Shown here one piece after another: positions 33,107 to 49,000 of a DNA stretch of 64,000 nt; positions within the stretch are counted from its first letter, which is position 1, and each line of letters starts with the position of its first letter. The notes beneath the pieces were generated by a model that was not told the DNA's origin, did no database searches, and was given only the letters and a program-made list of their open reading frames with translations. The stretch lies in NCBI RefSeq assembly GCF_022376445.1, contig NW_025955121.1:26887-90886 (forward strand). The letters are read 5' to 3'. The stretch is from Fomitopsis serialis. Lineage: Eukaryota; Basidiomycota; Agaricomycetes; Polyporales; Fomitopsidaceae. The position numbers were made by a program, and so were the translations under genes.

Positions 33107-34092
33107 TCACATGACGACGCAGCACGAGTTTTGCTGTGTGAGTTCACGAGACAGCGGACGGCGTCAGCACTCGCATCGAGGCAGCCAGACGCGCTCGCAC
33201 CTTCTTTGCGGTCTTGTAGAACGCCTTGCTCTGCGCGGAGAGCGCGTTCGACGGTCGACGAGGTCGTTGATCTTCTCCCCCCGCTCGAGTACGCTTTCGA
33301 TGTCTTGTGCTTGGTCCGAAAGCCCCGTCAGCGTCTTGCGTCTTTTGGGATTACCCTCCTCGGTGCACCAAAGGACGGAGTTAAGAGACGGGGTGCGGGG
33401 CGCGGGCGCTGGTGCGCCCTGCGTGGTGTTAAACCGCCGGTGCGGCAGAAGCATGTTTCAGAAACAACTCGACGCGACCAGCGGAATCCCCGCCATCTAG
33501 CAGCCCCCGCTCCCGCTCGTCCCACCCTAGCACACCCAGCTTAAACGCAGCGCACTTACCAGGATGATCTTCGTCTCATCGAGCTCCTGCTGCACTTCAT
33601 GATCGCATCCGCCTGGCGGGGGTCCTGGTACTTCTGCAGGTACGTGTGATCTCGGGGAAAGAGATCGCGGTGGGCGTGCCGTATGAGGAGACGGGGACCT
33701 TGCCATGAAGTCGTCGAGGAGCTTGTGAGGAGGGAGAACGCAGGTCGGACAGGTACTCCTGGTCGGTGACGATCACACCTGCGCGCCGCACGTCCGCCAT
33801 CAGCATTCATCGCGCTCGACGTCCCGATGCCGACAGACGCAATCGCACACTCACCCGCCAGCTGCTCAGCCCCGCCCCGGTTCCAGACATGCGCGGTGTA
33901 CTGGTTCTCCTGCACGCTCTGCCGCTGGCCCTGCGGCGTGCGCTCCGCGATCGTCTTCGTGAAGAACTGCATGAACTCGCCGACGCTCGGGCGCTGGTAA
34001 AACGAGAATGACGAGAGGTCCGTTGCCGTGCTGAGCGTCGTGCTTGACTTGCCTGGAGGCACGAGGACCACAGAGAGCGCGTAGACCTTCAT
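33107..34092 (-). CDS. YKT6: R-SNARE YKT6
   Basis: YKT6 is a prenylated/palmitoylated R-SNARE acting in ER-Golgi, endosomal, vacuolar and autophagosome fusion. The ATG at 34092 opens the longin domain ('MKVYALSVVLVPPG', 'DLSSFSFYQRPSVGEFMQFF', 'ERTPQGQRQSVQE'). After an intron follow 'IVTDQEY', 'ISFPEIT' and 'KYQDP', then the SNARE helix ('IESVLERGEKINDLVDR', with the central Arg/Gln region). The last exon is only 'QNSCCVVM' with stop at 33109-33107, giving the CCAAX-type box. In the given sequence exon 2 and the SNARE exon contain about seven single-base losses that change frame. All can be restored by lengthening a short homopolymer or adding one base. As YKT6 is essential and single-copy in fungi, these are probably sequence errors. 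The fourth intron is about 60 nt, right before the CCVVM exon. Confidence 0.93.
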
Positions 34093-34828
34093 CGCGGGGA
34101 TCGCTGTGTCGTTACGGCTGTGGTGGCAGGAGGCTGCTGCTAAACGGATGCGATGGGTATACGAGTCGAGTCGGTGGTCAGGAGGACGGCGACGGCGAGC
34201 GGTGCTGCTGCACGATGCGCGTCACGACGGCGCGCGCTGTGACAAGCGCCCATACACGTGTTTATTTAGTGTGCATCTCCGATCGACTCGCTAAGTACTT
34301 GTGTACACTGTACAGAACACACGAGCACTGTACCGATTATTTGACTAGCGATAGTCTCCCGTAGGCAGACCCCAAACACGACCTTGTTGAGTGGGGGAGG
34401 GCGGTCATGTATGGAATTAGCGAGCGTCATTCGAGTCGAGCGGGCAACCAGATGTAGCATATACCTAGGCACCTTAGTGTCTGCACTAGTGTGACCTGAC
34501 ATGATATGTTCAAGATTGCTGTGACGGTCAGTGCAAGTTCGATCAGAGGTAGACCATCTCGGTCAAGGTGTCCATCACCCAGAGAGCCGAGTTTCACGTT
34601 CGTTTGAGCACCATTGTCCATTACAAGGAACAACCAAAACATACCACACAGCACGCTACGAGAGCACGACGAGAGAGCACAGACAAAGCAATGTACAACG
34701 TTCGCACTGGATATGTATACCCGCGATCCCGATTCTACGCCCAAGTTGAAGTGGATCCGACTGCGACCTTGAAGACTCGGGCCATCCTAACCCACCGGCA
34801 TGGCTTCCATGTCCATGACTGACTATCA
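34093..34828. other. Intergenic between S2P and YKT6
   Basis: Likely YKT6 promoter (YKT6 is transcribed leftwards from 34092) and S2P 3' region is on its left-right boundary at 34829. No ORF with support and no repeat noticed. Confidence 0.4.
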
Positions 34829-36903
34829 TTAGCTGCCCATACCCACTGCTATCCCCAAGAGTACACTCGCGCCCACCAGTCCCGCCGAGAGTAGATGCAG
34901 CGCCCTTTCCAGCCGCCTCTTCCACCGCGCTCGCACGTCAAAGCGCATGTGCCACCGCTCAAACTGGCTCCCCCCGCCCTCGACCGCGCCGAGTTCCACA
35001 TCCCCCGGTGCAGCAGACTCCTGCGAGCGGGCGAGCGGGTTAGGATTTCGGGAGCACGCGAGCACCGCGATGTCAAAGAGCGCGGAAAAGCAAGGTGCGC
35101 CGTCAAGGAACGAAAGCGGGAGGAGGTTGAAGAGAAAGAGCGAGAGGTTGAGCGCGGAGAGGTAGGACAAGAGCGCCGTGAAGAAGCCAGGCAATGCGAA
35201 CGGTAGGATGCGGAGGCGCGGTGCGTACGTCGTCACCTCGACTGCGCGGGGTGAACTGCGTTCCAGGTGAGGGCTAGGACTACGCACCTTCCTCGAGAAT
35301 CTCGACGCGCGGGCCGTTCCACACGACGACCGTATCCGTCGCATGTGCATTCTGCGCGGCCCACGCCGGGAGGTGGACCGTCAGGCGGAGCAGCGCCTGA
35401 TCGTCGCGCGGGCGCACGCAGACGTGGTCCGCCGCGCAGTCCACGGCAGACCCACAACGCGCATAAGCGGGCGCCTCCACGTCGTCGCCGAGGTAGGGCA
35501 CGGGTCTAGGCAGCGCTCGAGTGCGAACGGCGGATACGCGACGAAGCACGCGGTCGCATTACGGGCGGTCATCGCCGGCGTACAGCAGGCGTCGGACTGG
35601 TCTACGGGGAGTCAGCGGGGGACGGCAGGGAGTCTCGGAGGCCTACCTACGAACCATCGTCGGTCCACGCACCACCCCAGCCATCCCTCCTCACTATCGT
35701 CCCCGGCGTCAGGCCGCGACAGAAGCGTCGTCCAGGCGTCACTATCGGCGGGAACGCCTGACAATAGGTCGTCGTCTATCTTCGTCACGATCGCGCCAAC
35801 GGGCAGATACCCTTCCAGCGGCGATCCCTATGCGACGGCACCTGCTAAGCTGATTACGTGCGACTGGCGGGACTGTGCTCACCGGCTGAATGTGCGATAC
35901 GACGCGCCCCCACGCGCCCACGTCCCGGTAGCCCATCACGCTCAACAGTGCGCGGTCCACGTGAGCGCGTGTAAGTCCGGAGAAGATGAGGTAGAGAACA
36001 ACATTGTGGAACGCGCCCGAGGAGGCGACGCGCAACCGTGCGGGTGCGGTCAGTTCACAGAGGGCGCCGTGCGAGAGCGCGACGAAGGCGGACGGTATGA
36101 CGACACTCATTGAGAGGCCTATTGTGAGCACGGGCACGTTCTCTCTGTCAACGCAAGTCAGTACGAGTAGGACCGCCGGCGCGGCGACGTACAGTGCAGC
36201 CGTGACGAAGTGCCCAAGCTCGTGGATGATTTGGCTGCTGACAAGGGCAAGGACGAGCAGCGGGATGTGGCTGAAAGGAACAGTCACTCCGGGGATCTAA
36301 AACGTCGTATTAGACTTCGTGTACTATACAAAGCGGAGTGGACCATGATATAGCGAAGACCAGACAGATAAAACAAATGCGGGGCAGAGCGCGACGGAAT
36401 GACACTTACTATCGCGTAAATGGGTATATCGTAGTCAGTCGCCGGGGCGGCGACAGGACTTGCAACCTCGTCACGCTTCCAGAGCCGCGGTGTGTTCGCC
36501 GCGATACCAGCACCCGCACTCGCACCCGCCCACCGTCCAAGCAGGACGACCGCCAGCCTGACGACCGTCCAAAACAACACGCCCAACGCTCCGACCATAC
36601 CAGCGGCAGCGAGTACCCCGCCGATCGTGTAAGCCGCAGTGACGCCCCGGCGCACGTTCTCCCTCCTACTCTTCGCGAACCACTTCGCGAGCGCGTCGGC
36701 GCGACATTGAGTTGCGTGGTACGGACGTTGAGGAGGAGCACACCCTCGGTGAGAAGAACAGGCGAGCGGTCGGACGGTGGCGGATAGTACGAGAGCGCGA
36801 CGCGAGGAGTGCGCGGAAGGAGGAGGCAGAAGGCGAGGTGGAGGATGATCCAGAAAGCGGCGAAGACATAGACGGCAGAGAGAAAGACGGAGACGGGCGA
36901 CAT
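34829..36903 (-). CDS. Site-2 protease (SREBP-type intramembrane metalloprotease)
   Basis: A polytopic zinc protease of family M50A that cleaves membrane-bound transcription factors (Sre1/SREBP in fungi) in the Golgi, controlling sterol and hypoxia responses. ATG at 36903. An N-terminal membrane segment 'SVFLSAVYVFAAFWIILHL' comes first, then a second hydrophobic region 'TIGGVLAAAGMVGALGVLFW'. The catalytic zinc motif HELGH lies in 'VPFSHIPLLVLALVSSQIIHELGHF' (about 36240). 'SSGAFHNVVLYLIF' follows. A PDZ-like luminal insert ('GYLPVGAIVTKIDDDLLS', then a Cys-rich stretch) comes next. The third conserved motif is 'LFNLLPLSFLDG', with the Asp zinc ligand (about 35000). The stop is at 34831-34829. 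About five introns of 50-75 nt. One frame change near 36690 probably reflects a lost base. Neighbouring YKT6 lies on the same strand but has its own promoter. Confidence 0.9.
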
Positions 36904-38087
36904 GACATCGTGTGCGGGCCCGACTGGGCCTTGTGGTATGGGGAAAGACTAGAAAGCTATGCGACCTCAGATGTAGTGAGGCATCGAGACGCGCGCGTGT
37001 GGACGAGGTTGGGACAAGGAGGCGATCGTTGCAAGCGCGCTGTAAGTACAAATCCCGTGACATACCACGCCACACACGCGTTAGATTGAGAAAGCTCAAT
37101 GAGAAGAGACAATCATTAGTGAACTCGTAAATACGATATGCACGTAACATCGATTGCATGACTAGTTGGCCTTGATGGAATACTGTGAGAACAAGCGGAA
37201 CGGCGTTCGACGAGCGCGAGTGTCCCGGGCGCGGACGATGCCCGAACTTGAAGGGCAATCGCGTGAGGTAGATACACAAATTTCCCCTCATTATATACCC
37301 TCCCCCTATCTCCTCTCGGCGAGGTACTGTCGCGGCCGAGCTTGCGAGCTCGTGCCTAACCTCATGTTCCAACAAATACTTGCCAAACAACGACACGAAA
37401 TGGAATAGAGTCCTAGCACTGGCACCTGATTGATAACACAAACTAGCACAGTACCGTAAGACTATAAGTACCTCCTCTGAATCGAGAAGACCATCATTAA
37501 TGTCTACAATACTAGCATGACTGAGAGTAGGCACCCCAGTGCATCTCCTAATAGAAGCTTTATACCCGGGCGGATGCTTACTCAGGTACTGGAGATCAGA
37601 CAGTTCTGTAGTATAATCATGACCTGGTTCGGGCCTCGTCATCCTTCCAATCCTCAATCTTTGTATTCTCAAAGCGTGCGCTCTACAATTTGTTAGTTAC
37701 ATGGTAACCAGCATCCACCTTAAGGAGGACCGGACATTGACGTGTACCTAGCCAGTTTACTACTAGTAAGCTTCAAGTAGTCCGGCCAGGCATAAAATCA
37801 CGGCCCGATGGCAGCAACATTATCTTCATATAGCGGGAAATATTTAAATAGGAAGTGTCGACAACTTATACGCAACGGTGCAGTAAGTCACGTAACGACA
37901 GGCACGGGGTGGAACATGGCAGGCGGACATTCATCTAGCGCCCACAGTTCAGTAGCGATGTGATCTCGGCGTTCTCCGGGAGCTATACAGCTCAACTAGC
38001 AAGGTTCAGCCACCCGATCTCGCCCTGCAAGGGACACACTAATTCGAGAGGCACAAGCGCCGCCGCCGAGCAAGACATTCGCCCGCC
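36904..38087. other. Divergent intergenic region
   Basis: Separates the minus-strand S2P gene from plus-strand eL38 and should hold both promoters. A long minus frame through 36900-37672 merely extends an S2P exon frame upstream and has no domain. No repeat noticed. Confidence 0.4.
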
Positions 38088-38547
38088 ATGGTACGTCCTC
38101 GCCGTCGTCGTGCTCGACGCTCTCGAAACCGCTGCTGATGGCGTCGGACAGCCCAAAGAAATCCGCGATATCAAGCAGTTCATCGACATCGCCCGGCGAA
38201 AGGACGCCTCAGGTGCGTTTGACCCTATAGTGCATTGGACCGGACAGTGCTGACCAGCGACGGGGTGTGCAGCGGCGCGCATCAAGAAGATCGCGCCCCG
38301 GGTAGCGGGCGGCAAGACACGCACAAAGTTCAAGATTCGCTGCACGCGTTACCTCTACACCCTCGCCCTCGACGACCCCGAGAAGGCGGAGAAGCTCAAG
38401 GCGAGCTTGCCTCCTGGTGCGCATCTTCTCCCTTGCTCTTACCTTACTCCTTTCCGTTTACACTGCTTGGATCTTCGACCTGGAACTGACTTTGCGTCTA
38501 CAGGCCTGAACATTGTCGAGGTCGATGGCACACCAAAAAAGAAGTAG
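38088..38547 (+). CDS. RPL38: 60S ribosomal protein eL38
   Basis: Complete four-exon gene. Exon 1 is just the ATG (38088-38090), followed at once by a 61-nt intron (38091-38151). Exon 2 gives '[20 protein letters not shown]' (38152-38212). Exon 3 (38273-38416) gives 'ARIKK' and '[17 protein letters not shown]'. Exon 4 (38504-38547) gives '[13 protein letters not shown]' and TAG. The family is normally about 70-80 residues and this is about 80, with a small basic C-terminal extension. eL38 is a peripheral large-subunit protein. No frame break. Splicing must occur before any second codon exists, a common arrangement in fungal ribosomal-protein genes that places a regulatory intron at the start. 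Confidence 0.95.
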
Positions 38548-40400
38548 CCGCGCCGTCTCTTCTCTCCACTAGGTGTCCGTCCGGAGGGTGGTGGCCTGAA
38601 GATTGGTGTTGGGAGCGGGGAGACAGGCCTTCTCGGACGGGGCGCCCCTACGAGTCCGCTGCAGGTGCGCGGGCGACGACTACGACTGCTACTGCTATTG
38701 CTATACTGCCAGGCATCATCATATGGATTGTGTATGCTCCTCTACGACGCTTTTTCTATGCACATACGCAACCTCTCGTGCTCCTGCCTCCATGGCACCG
38801 CCCTTGGTACTCGACTGGTGGCGCCTTCCAGCTTCCCACTGACCCGAAGCCTCGAGATATCTGTCACGGCGACACTGACGAAATGCGAAACCGACCCTAT
38901 GGAACTCGCTGCAGCCGCGGTCCACGCATTTCTCCCCTTTTGCGCAACGGGGCTGACATTCACACAACCGGTACAACTTCACAGACCGGACAGCAGGTAT
39001 GTCTCAGTCCGTAGTAGGTCCCAAGTTGAGGAATCATTGGATCTACTTGTTATTGGCTTGATTGAGCATGGGCCCACCCTCTCGGCTAGCTCCGTTGAGA
39101 AGCCGCATAGAGACAGTCAACGGAGCGACCGTGGTGGGGGTACCGGTTCGGCCACCACAAGCACGCAAATTACCCATATGTCGAGCTGGCGCTATAGCAG
39201 ACGTCACAACGGATAAGTGGATAGCCGCATCCTCCAGTCCATTATCGTGCAAACAGTTCGCAGACACCCCAAGGCAAGGGTTATCCTCGACATCGTGGTG
39301 CCAAACTAATTCTCGCAAGCATGGACAAATCATTGGGAGCACGAGGTGGTTGGGACGGGTTCGTGAAACAGAACCAGAACATGCCGCACTCTGCTGCACA
39401 GGGGATCCTCGACTGTCTAGTGTATGTATGAACTCCTGGACGCTCGTTGCTCTTAGACTCACCGATGCCTCGTGCCAACGTACAGGACGTCAGATGGTAC
39501 ACGATATGTTTCGAGAGACCTGTGATGAATACGACTGGGTAAACCCGGTACGGTTATCTTCCGTTCGGTGCAGGCCTTGCGTTCGGTGCAGGCCTTGCAC
39601 CGTAATCATGCCAGTCAACTATACATGTAGCCGAAACTCAGACATCTCATGTTCGATGCCAGGTCGACACACCCGGAGATTGGTTCCGCCACGCCGTAGT
39701 GACGAGGTCCGAACCCGGGCGATGATACGCAAGTTGTAAGTAGTTCCAACTCATAAACTGATATCCTATGTGAATAATGATTCACGGTGCGAGTTTACAT
39801 GCTAGCGGGCTGCTGCAGGCATGGGAAGAACTGTAACACTCACCGTCCTAGTGTAACTGACGGTTTTATCTCGAATCTTCCCTGCTGTAATAGTCAGAAG
39901 GAATGCGAGCAGTGCTGGCCTGAGGGAGTCACAAAGCGCTGAGCCCACAGGAGTATCTGTCATTGTCAAGGTCCTTCGGTGATTTGAAGCAGTACATACA
40001 ATTTACTTGGCAGTGCGGCTTGGGCAGTCTTTTCGTTTCTCAAAAGATTGGGGTTTTCTCGCGCAGTGGTGTGTATGTACTAGTAGTGTAAGGTTATTAA
40101 TTGAGTCTGAACTCTTGGTTGCGTGTGCCAGCCTCGCCCATTGCTGCCGCACCCATTCAAATCGGCGTCGCTCGCTATATCTAAGTTCAGGGGTGAGGCT
40201 CCTCAGATGGTATAGAAGGAGCTATGGGTGTATCTCGAAAAAGCTCTATGAACTTCATCCGATGAGCAGAAATCGCCAGTCGGTGAAGTACTTAAGCGCC
40301 CGGAGTCAGTGGCGAAACCTTGAAAAGGTTATTAGACTCGCCAGGGCTCGCCTCTTTCCTCCCTCGACCCCAGCTACTTACACCTCTTCTGCCTATCATC
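38548..40400. other. Intergenic, no supported gene
   Basis: Plus ORFs at 38665-39216 and 39062-39739 are long but have no recognisable domain and no splice-supported extension. A short exact tandem duplication, GTTCGGTGCAGGCCTTGC twice, lies at about 39562-39598. The end of this stretch is the ARG5,6 promoter and 5' leader. Confidence 0.4.
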
Positions 40401-43385
<2,985 letters not shown>

Positions 43386-43619
43386 ATACATCCCTAGACG
43401 TTGGATAGACTTAGAAAAGCTGCTCGGGGATGACTCTCCAAGAGATGAGTAGGAGCGCATGTGCGATTGAGCATAAGTACAAGACATACTATCAAATTAT
43501 CCTATGCCCGGTCAATAACCAATATAGTGATCACTTATCTACAGTACAGCAGTTCAAGACATATGAGTGTGCTCCCAAGTAATAAGTGTGAATCCCATGA
43601 ATGCATGCGAGTTTTGACT

Positions 43620-44767
43620 TCATAGCTGATCATACGGCTTCATCGCCTCTTCCAATGCGTCCGCATCGAAAGACTCGAACTCCGTGAAGCTCGAGTCCGC
43701 ATCCCTCGCCTCGTCCATATCCTCATCCTCCGCAGAGTCCTTGGGACGCGGCGGTGTGTCATCGGGTGTGATGGGCGCCGCATCCCTAGGCAGGCTAGCT
43801 CGCGCGGTCATGACCATGGGGGCCTTTGTCACGGACCGCTGTATGGGAGGATGCTTGGACTGCACCGAGGGTGTCTTGAACCCCCTCTGCCGCGTGGGCA
43901 AGGTCGGCGAAGGCTGGTACTGCGAAGAGACCCCGCGCCTCATCGACGTCATCCCAAGAGGCGCCGCGAACCGCTGCATGGACTGGTTGGAGGGCTGAGC
44001 TGGCCGGGGCGGCCCTGGACGCGCAACGAAAGAAGGGGTGACTGTCGGTGGGGCTGCAGAGCTCTTGCGGTGCGTGGGCGGAGGGTCGTCTGCGGGAGGG
44101 GTGATGGGTGAGTGGCGGCGGTGCGAGGTGGATGGCTCTGCAGGAAGCGGCGTAGACGCGACGATCGCTAGGCCAGGAGGAGTGGCTTGAGACTGCCCAG
44201 CATCCTGCGTGCGGCGTGAATTCACAGGCTTGGTCGATGTGGTCGCGACCTGCGACGAGCTATTGCCACACTTGTTCGCGTAGAGGAACGAATCTGAGTC
44301 GATGTCCATCGCATCCGCACTGTCATCTCTCGTCCGAGATGCTGACTGCGCAGGGCGCGTGTTCCCGTCAAGTCTGCTGCCACGTGCGACCGTACCGTTC
44401 TGAGCAGGTAGAACGGTAGTCCGTCGTTTTCCTGTGCTCTTTCCAGAGTGGTGTGTCTTTTGCGGATGACCATCCGTTTGGCGTTTGGAGGCTGCACTCC
44501 GTCGTTCCGCTCTAGACAGCGCTTCGGTGGAAGCATTCGCCGCGAGGTCATTCAGTTCTTCAGTGGCTTGATCTAAAACAGGTGTCGACACGTTCTTTGG
44601 GCTCCCGGGTGGCGATCCACCATTGAGGCTCGGTGGGATCTTTCGTCGGTCACGGCGCGCACTCGAACGGGTCGCTCGCAAGCGCGGACGGGTGGGTGGT
44701 TTGAAGCCTGGGCATGGGTCGTAAAGTTCTAACTCCGAGTCTTGTATTGATTGCCGCGCACGTCTTC
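43620..44767 (-). CDS. Disordered hypothetical protein (3' exon)
   Basis: One large open exon from an acceptor at 44768 (TTGCAG) to TGA at 43622-43620. It is Pro/Ser/Thr/Arg-rich throughout, with no folded domain. Notable are an N-terminal basic stretch ('RLRATRSSARRDRRKIP'), a middle 'DDSADAMDIDSDSFLY', several TPP/SPP sites, and an acidic C-terminus 'EDEDMDEARDADSSFTEFESF'. I do not recognise it. Basic and phosphosite-rich composition suggests a nuclear protein, which is a guess. The upstream exon(s) are not certain. It runs convergently with ARG5,6, whose stop is 234 bp away. Confidence 0.55.
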
Positions 44768-45358
44768 CTGCAATATAGGGTGAGTGAATTGCGAGACGGT
44801 CAAGTCAATGATACAAGGGTAAAATAAAATGCATTTCCGCAGATTTTCCAGGAGCTGATAAGGTTCGGGCAGACGCCTAACATCACCTAGGGTGCTGGAG
44901 TTCGACGAGACAGTAAGTACACGAGATGGGCCGGCAGGCCGGGGACATCTACACAGGAATTTAGGATAGATCGCGCCGCAAATCTCTGCGGGCAGGCATC
45001 CACTCGTACACTCGAGCAGGGTAGTCGAACGGCATTCGAGATCCGCAGTGTACGGTGTGCACCATTGATGGTCAAGGCGCACGCATTCCAGCGTTGTCCT
45101 GGACCACGCAGGGGGCGTATGTGGAGCGGAGTTTTGGCTAGCAAAATGGCCGACAGCTGGCGAATTCGCGCACCCGCCATGGCGCACCACCGTTGGCAAC
45201 AACTTGGCGTCGATATGATCGCACTCACGATGAGCATCGTCCAAAGCCCGGCTCTACATAATCTCCAGCGCAGGCCGGCCTCATGTTTCTACATTGGCAT
45301 GACATGCACTCCTCGGTGCGATGGGCTGAGTGCACGGGACAAAGAGATATGACTGCAC

Positions 45359-45509
45359 CTGCCACTGCTTCCTCCTCCATCAAGGCCTTCACAACCTGTG
45401 GTTGACTCTGTTGCCACCCGACGTGATCACAGATGAATGGTTTGCCCACAGTGTTGAAGGAATAGACACGGCGAGAGATTGGGTCAATCTCCATTGCGTC
45501 GTCGTCCAT
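45359..45509 (-). CDS. Possible first exon of the disordered protein or a separate small gene
   Basis: The ATG at 45509 opens 'MDDDAMEIDPISRRVYSFN' and 'CDHVGWQQSQPQVVKALMEEE', ending at a GT donor (45358). The sequence is protein-like and on the same strand as 43620-44767, so it may be its 5' exon, but connecting exons between 44768 and 45358 could not be fixed. Confidence 0.3.
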
Positions 45510-46034
45510 AGCGGGAAGGTCGTTACAGTGTCGCGAAAAGCAGATCAAAAGGAGTAATAGAAATATGGAGTCCGCGAGCAGGAAAAGACCAACATGCGGG
45601 AACGACGGTCCCGCAGATGTTGTGTCGCGTCGAGAGTCGAGACAAAGATCGCTGCTGTGGCGTATCCTCAGTCGCGACGCGTCGAGGCGACGGTCACATG
45701 ACCTCACATCGCATTTGATGATGGTACTTACATAGGTCATTTCACTTGTTGAGCAATGAGCGCGAAGTACGCGGTCTGATTCTGTATGCACGTAGAATGT
45801 CTGGTAGAGAGCGCAGAGCGACGAGGATGAGATCTCAGATCGCCACCAGTGGCCAGTGCCACACACGCGAGGAAGATGCACGTGATGAATGTCAGTGACT
45901 ACCGGATTTGGATAACCAGGACGCGTCGCTCGTCGACGTTCGAGACGCGGTTGAACAGGGTTGAACTATTCCAGACCATCCCGGGCTTGCTGCTCGACTT
46001 CACGACCTCGCCGTGCACTAGCTCGCACGGCACT

Positions 46035-49000
46035 ATGCCTGTTCCACGGCTCTCTCAGAGCGCAGAGGCTGCGCGAGCGGCTGCGCAACAAGCCGAATTC
46101 AACGAGAAGAAATGGGTGTGGGTCCCCGATGACAAGGACGGCTATCTTGCGGGATGGGTAGTGAAGGAGGAGGAGGACATGGGCGAGGTCGTAATTGCCT
46201 CTGGAGGAGAGGTGCGCGTACTAGTGTTGTTCTTAAGCAGCGATGTCTTGACGTTAGACCGAAGATACGAAGACTGCCATTATATGCCCTCTCGAAGATG
46301 AACCCGCCCAAGTTCGACCGCGTCGACGATATTGCGGACCTCACATTCCTCAACGAAGCGAGTGTGGTACATAATCTCCGCCTAAGGTATGGCTCTGGCG
46401 CAATTTATGTGAGTGTCTCTGTCACCTGCGTTCGAAGAGTGGTTGGGGCACTCGGTGAGGCTATTGAAGCACCCGCCGTTCTTGTTGAGGAGGGTGTGCT
46501 CCCCCGACATGGATGCGGACGGGTGACGAGGATTGGATGAAAGTGTCTGCACGCGGCGAAGCCTTGCCAGATTCACCGGTGGTGCCTCTCGTTCCTATGT
46601 TCTGGCTACGAAGGGCCCCTTTGTGGGGAGGCCTGATTCGCAACTGATAGACTTTGCGCGATTGTTCACATGACTCTACTGACCGGTTATACTATGTTCG
46701 TTGTCCTAGGGCGATTGGTGTATCCTGCGCGCGTTGAGTAGGATCATCTATCATTGCAGTCCCGGTTCATTGTTGTGAAATACTTTCCACGGGTTGATGA
46801 TGCAAGCAAGCCGCTACGATTCGTCTGTGCCTATATGCTGCATGGATGGGGCATCCGCGCGGATCACAGCAGAGGTCTGTGAACCACGCACAAGGGCGGA
46901 ATATATTGGTCAATGTGTGTGGCGCCCACGCTGAGTCTCATATTTGACCAAACGAGGCGCGTCACCCACTCGGAGTCGCACCGGAGACACCCTCTCTTCT
47001 GCAGTCCTTGCGGACTTCGGACTATCTGAATGAAAATTACCTGGCAATTCACATCGTTGGGTCCTCTGGTGAAGCGTCTGAGTGTACAAGGAAATGCTGA
47101 CCTATGTGTATAGACATACTCTGGCTTATTCTTAGTGGCCATCAATCCCTACCAGCACCTTCCGCTCTACTCGGATGCTATCGTTCACCAATACCGCGGG
47201 AAGCGGCGAGACGAGAACCCGCCACACATCTTCGCCATTGCTGAGCGGGCATGGATCAACATGGGCGAAGAACGCGAGAATCAGAGTATCCTCATCACGT
47301 ATGTAGCGTCATACCGAATATTCGGGCAGATGGTCACGTAACTTGCTTGTAGCGGCGAATCAGGCGCAGGTAAGACGGAGAGTACGAAGAAGGTCATCCA
47401 ATACCTTGCTGCGATCGCGACCGACGCACATCCCCCGCCATCCCACTCACAGTCTCCGTCCCTCACACATTCCAACTCGTTCAACTCCATCATGCCGTCT
47501 TCCGGCCTGCCCCGTAGTAGCTCCTTCAAGAAGCACGGCAAGGGCCTCTCGTCGTCCGGATCGGGATTCACTTCGAAGGACCGCCTCGGCCTACTCGAGC
47601 GCCAGATTCTGCAAGCCAATCCCATTCTGGAGGCGTTTGGTAACGCACAGACGCAGAGAAATAACAACTCCAGTCGATTCGGCAAGTTCATCCGGATCAG
47701 CTTCTCACCAGATGGCAGCATTGCTGGTGCGAACATCGACTGGTACTTGCTCGAGAAGAGCAGAGTGGTAGTACGGAGTGAGGCAGAGCGGAGTTTCCAC
47801 GTGTTCTACCAGCTGATGGAGGGCGGTGGTAGCCTGAAAGGTTCGCTCGCACGATACCTACTTGTACTGCGAATCTTACTTCTGGCTTCTAGATACGTTA
47901 CTTCTGGATGGTGGCGTTGAGGACTACGAGTATCTCAACAAGAGCAGGCGAGAAGTCGACGGGATCGACGACAAGGAGGAGTGGGCGCTGCTTAAGGTAC
48001 GAACAACCTGTCGGCACTGGACTGTGCTGACAGATTTTCCTCCAGAATGCGCTGGAAACCGTCGGTTTCACTGCTGCTGAGCAGCTGGATCTTTTCCGAA
48101 TCGTCGCTGCTGTTCTCCACATCGGCAATATCACGCTCACCGAGACACGTTCGAACGACGCAGTCATGCCTGACCCATCGCAAGCGGAGCGTGTCTGCCA
48201 TCTACTCGGGATCCCAGTTGCCGAATTCACGAGGGCCTTGCTCCGTCCCCGCGTCCTAGCAGGGCGTGAGTGGGTCACGCAAGCTCGGACGCAACAACAA
48301 GCACTGGACGAGCTCTCGGCCCTGTGCAAGACGCTTTACGAGAAATCGTTCGGCATGCTCGTTGACCGCATCAACCGTGCGCTTGACCGGCCGTCGTCTA
48401 AGTCGACGTTCATCGGCGTGCTCGATATCGCGGGTTTCGAGATCTTCGACGTGAACGGCTACGAGCAGCTGCTGATCAATTACACGAACGAGAAGCTGCA
48501 GCAGTTCTTCAACTACCACATGTTTACGCTCGAGCAAGAGGAGTACGCGCGTGAAGGCATCGAGTGGGACTACGTCAACTTCGGGCTCGACCTCCAGCCG
48601 ACGATCGACCTGATCGAGACGAGCGGTACTGCCATCGGTATCTTGAGTCTCCTGGACGAGGAGTGTATCATGCCCAAGGCCACAGATCTGACGTTCACGA
48701 ACAAGTTGCATGCGCTCTGGGCGAGTGAGCCGTTGCCTGGCGATGAGCCACATCCGGGAAGCTCGAAGTACGAGCCTGCGCGTTTCGAACAGGGCTTCAT
48801 CGTCAATCACTACGCCGGCCGAGTGGAGTACAGGACAGATGGCTGGCTGGAGAAGAACAAGGACCCGCTCAACGACAACCTCACACGCGTACTTGCAGCG
48901 TCTTCGGAGCGCTACGTTGCGTCGCTCTTTGCCGAGTACAGCGAGGCGCCGTCCATCGTAGGCGCATTGACCATGGGCAAGAAGCGGGTCACGAAGAAGG

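Noticed and set aside
36906..37672. Upstream part of a 462-codon minus ORF as extra coding sequence of the site-2 protease
   Set aside because: The S2P N-terminus with its membrane segment starts at the ATG at 36903 in another frame. The upstream part has no domain and is an accidental open frame in GC-rich DNA.
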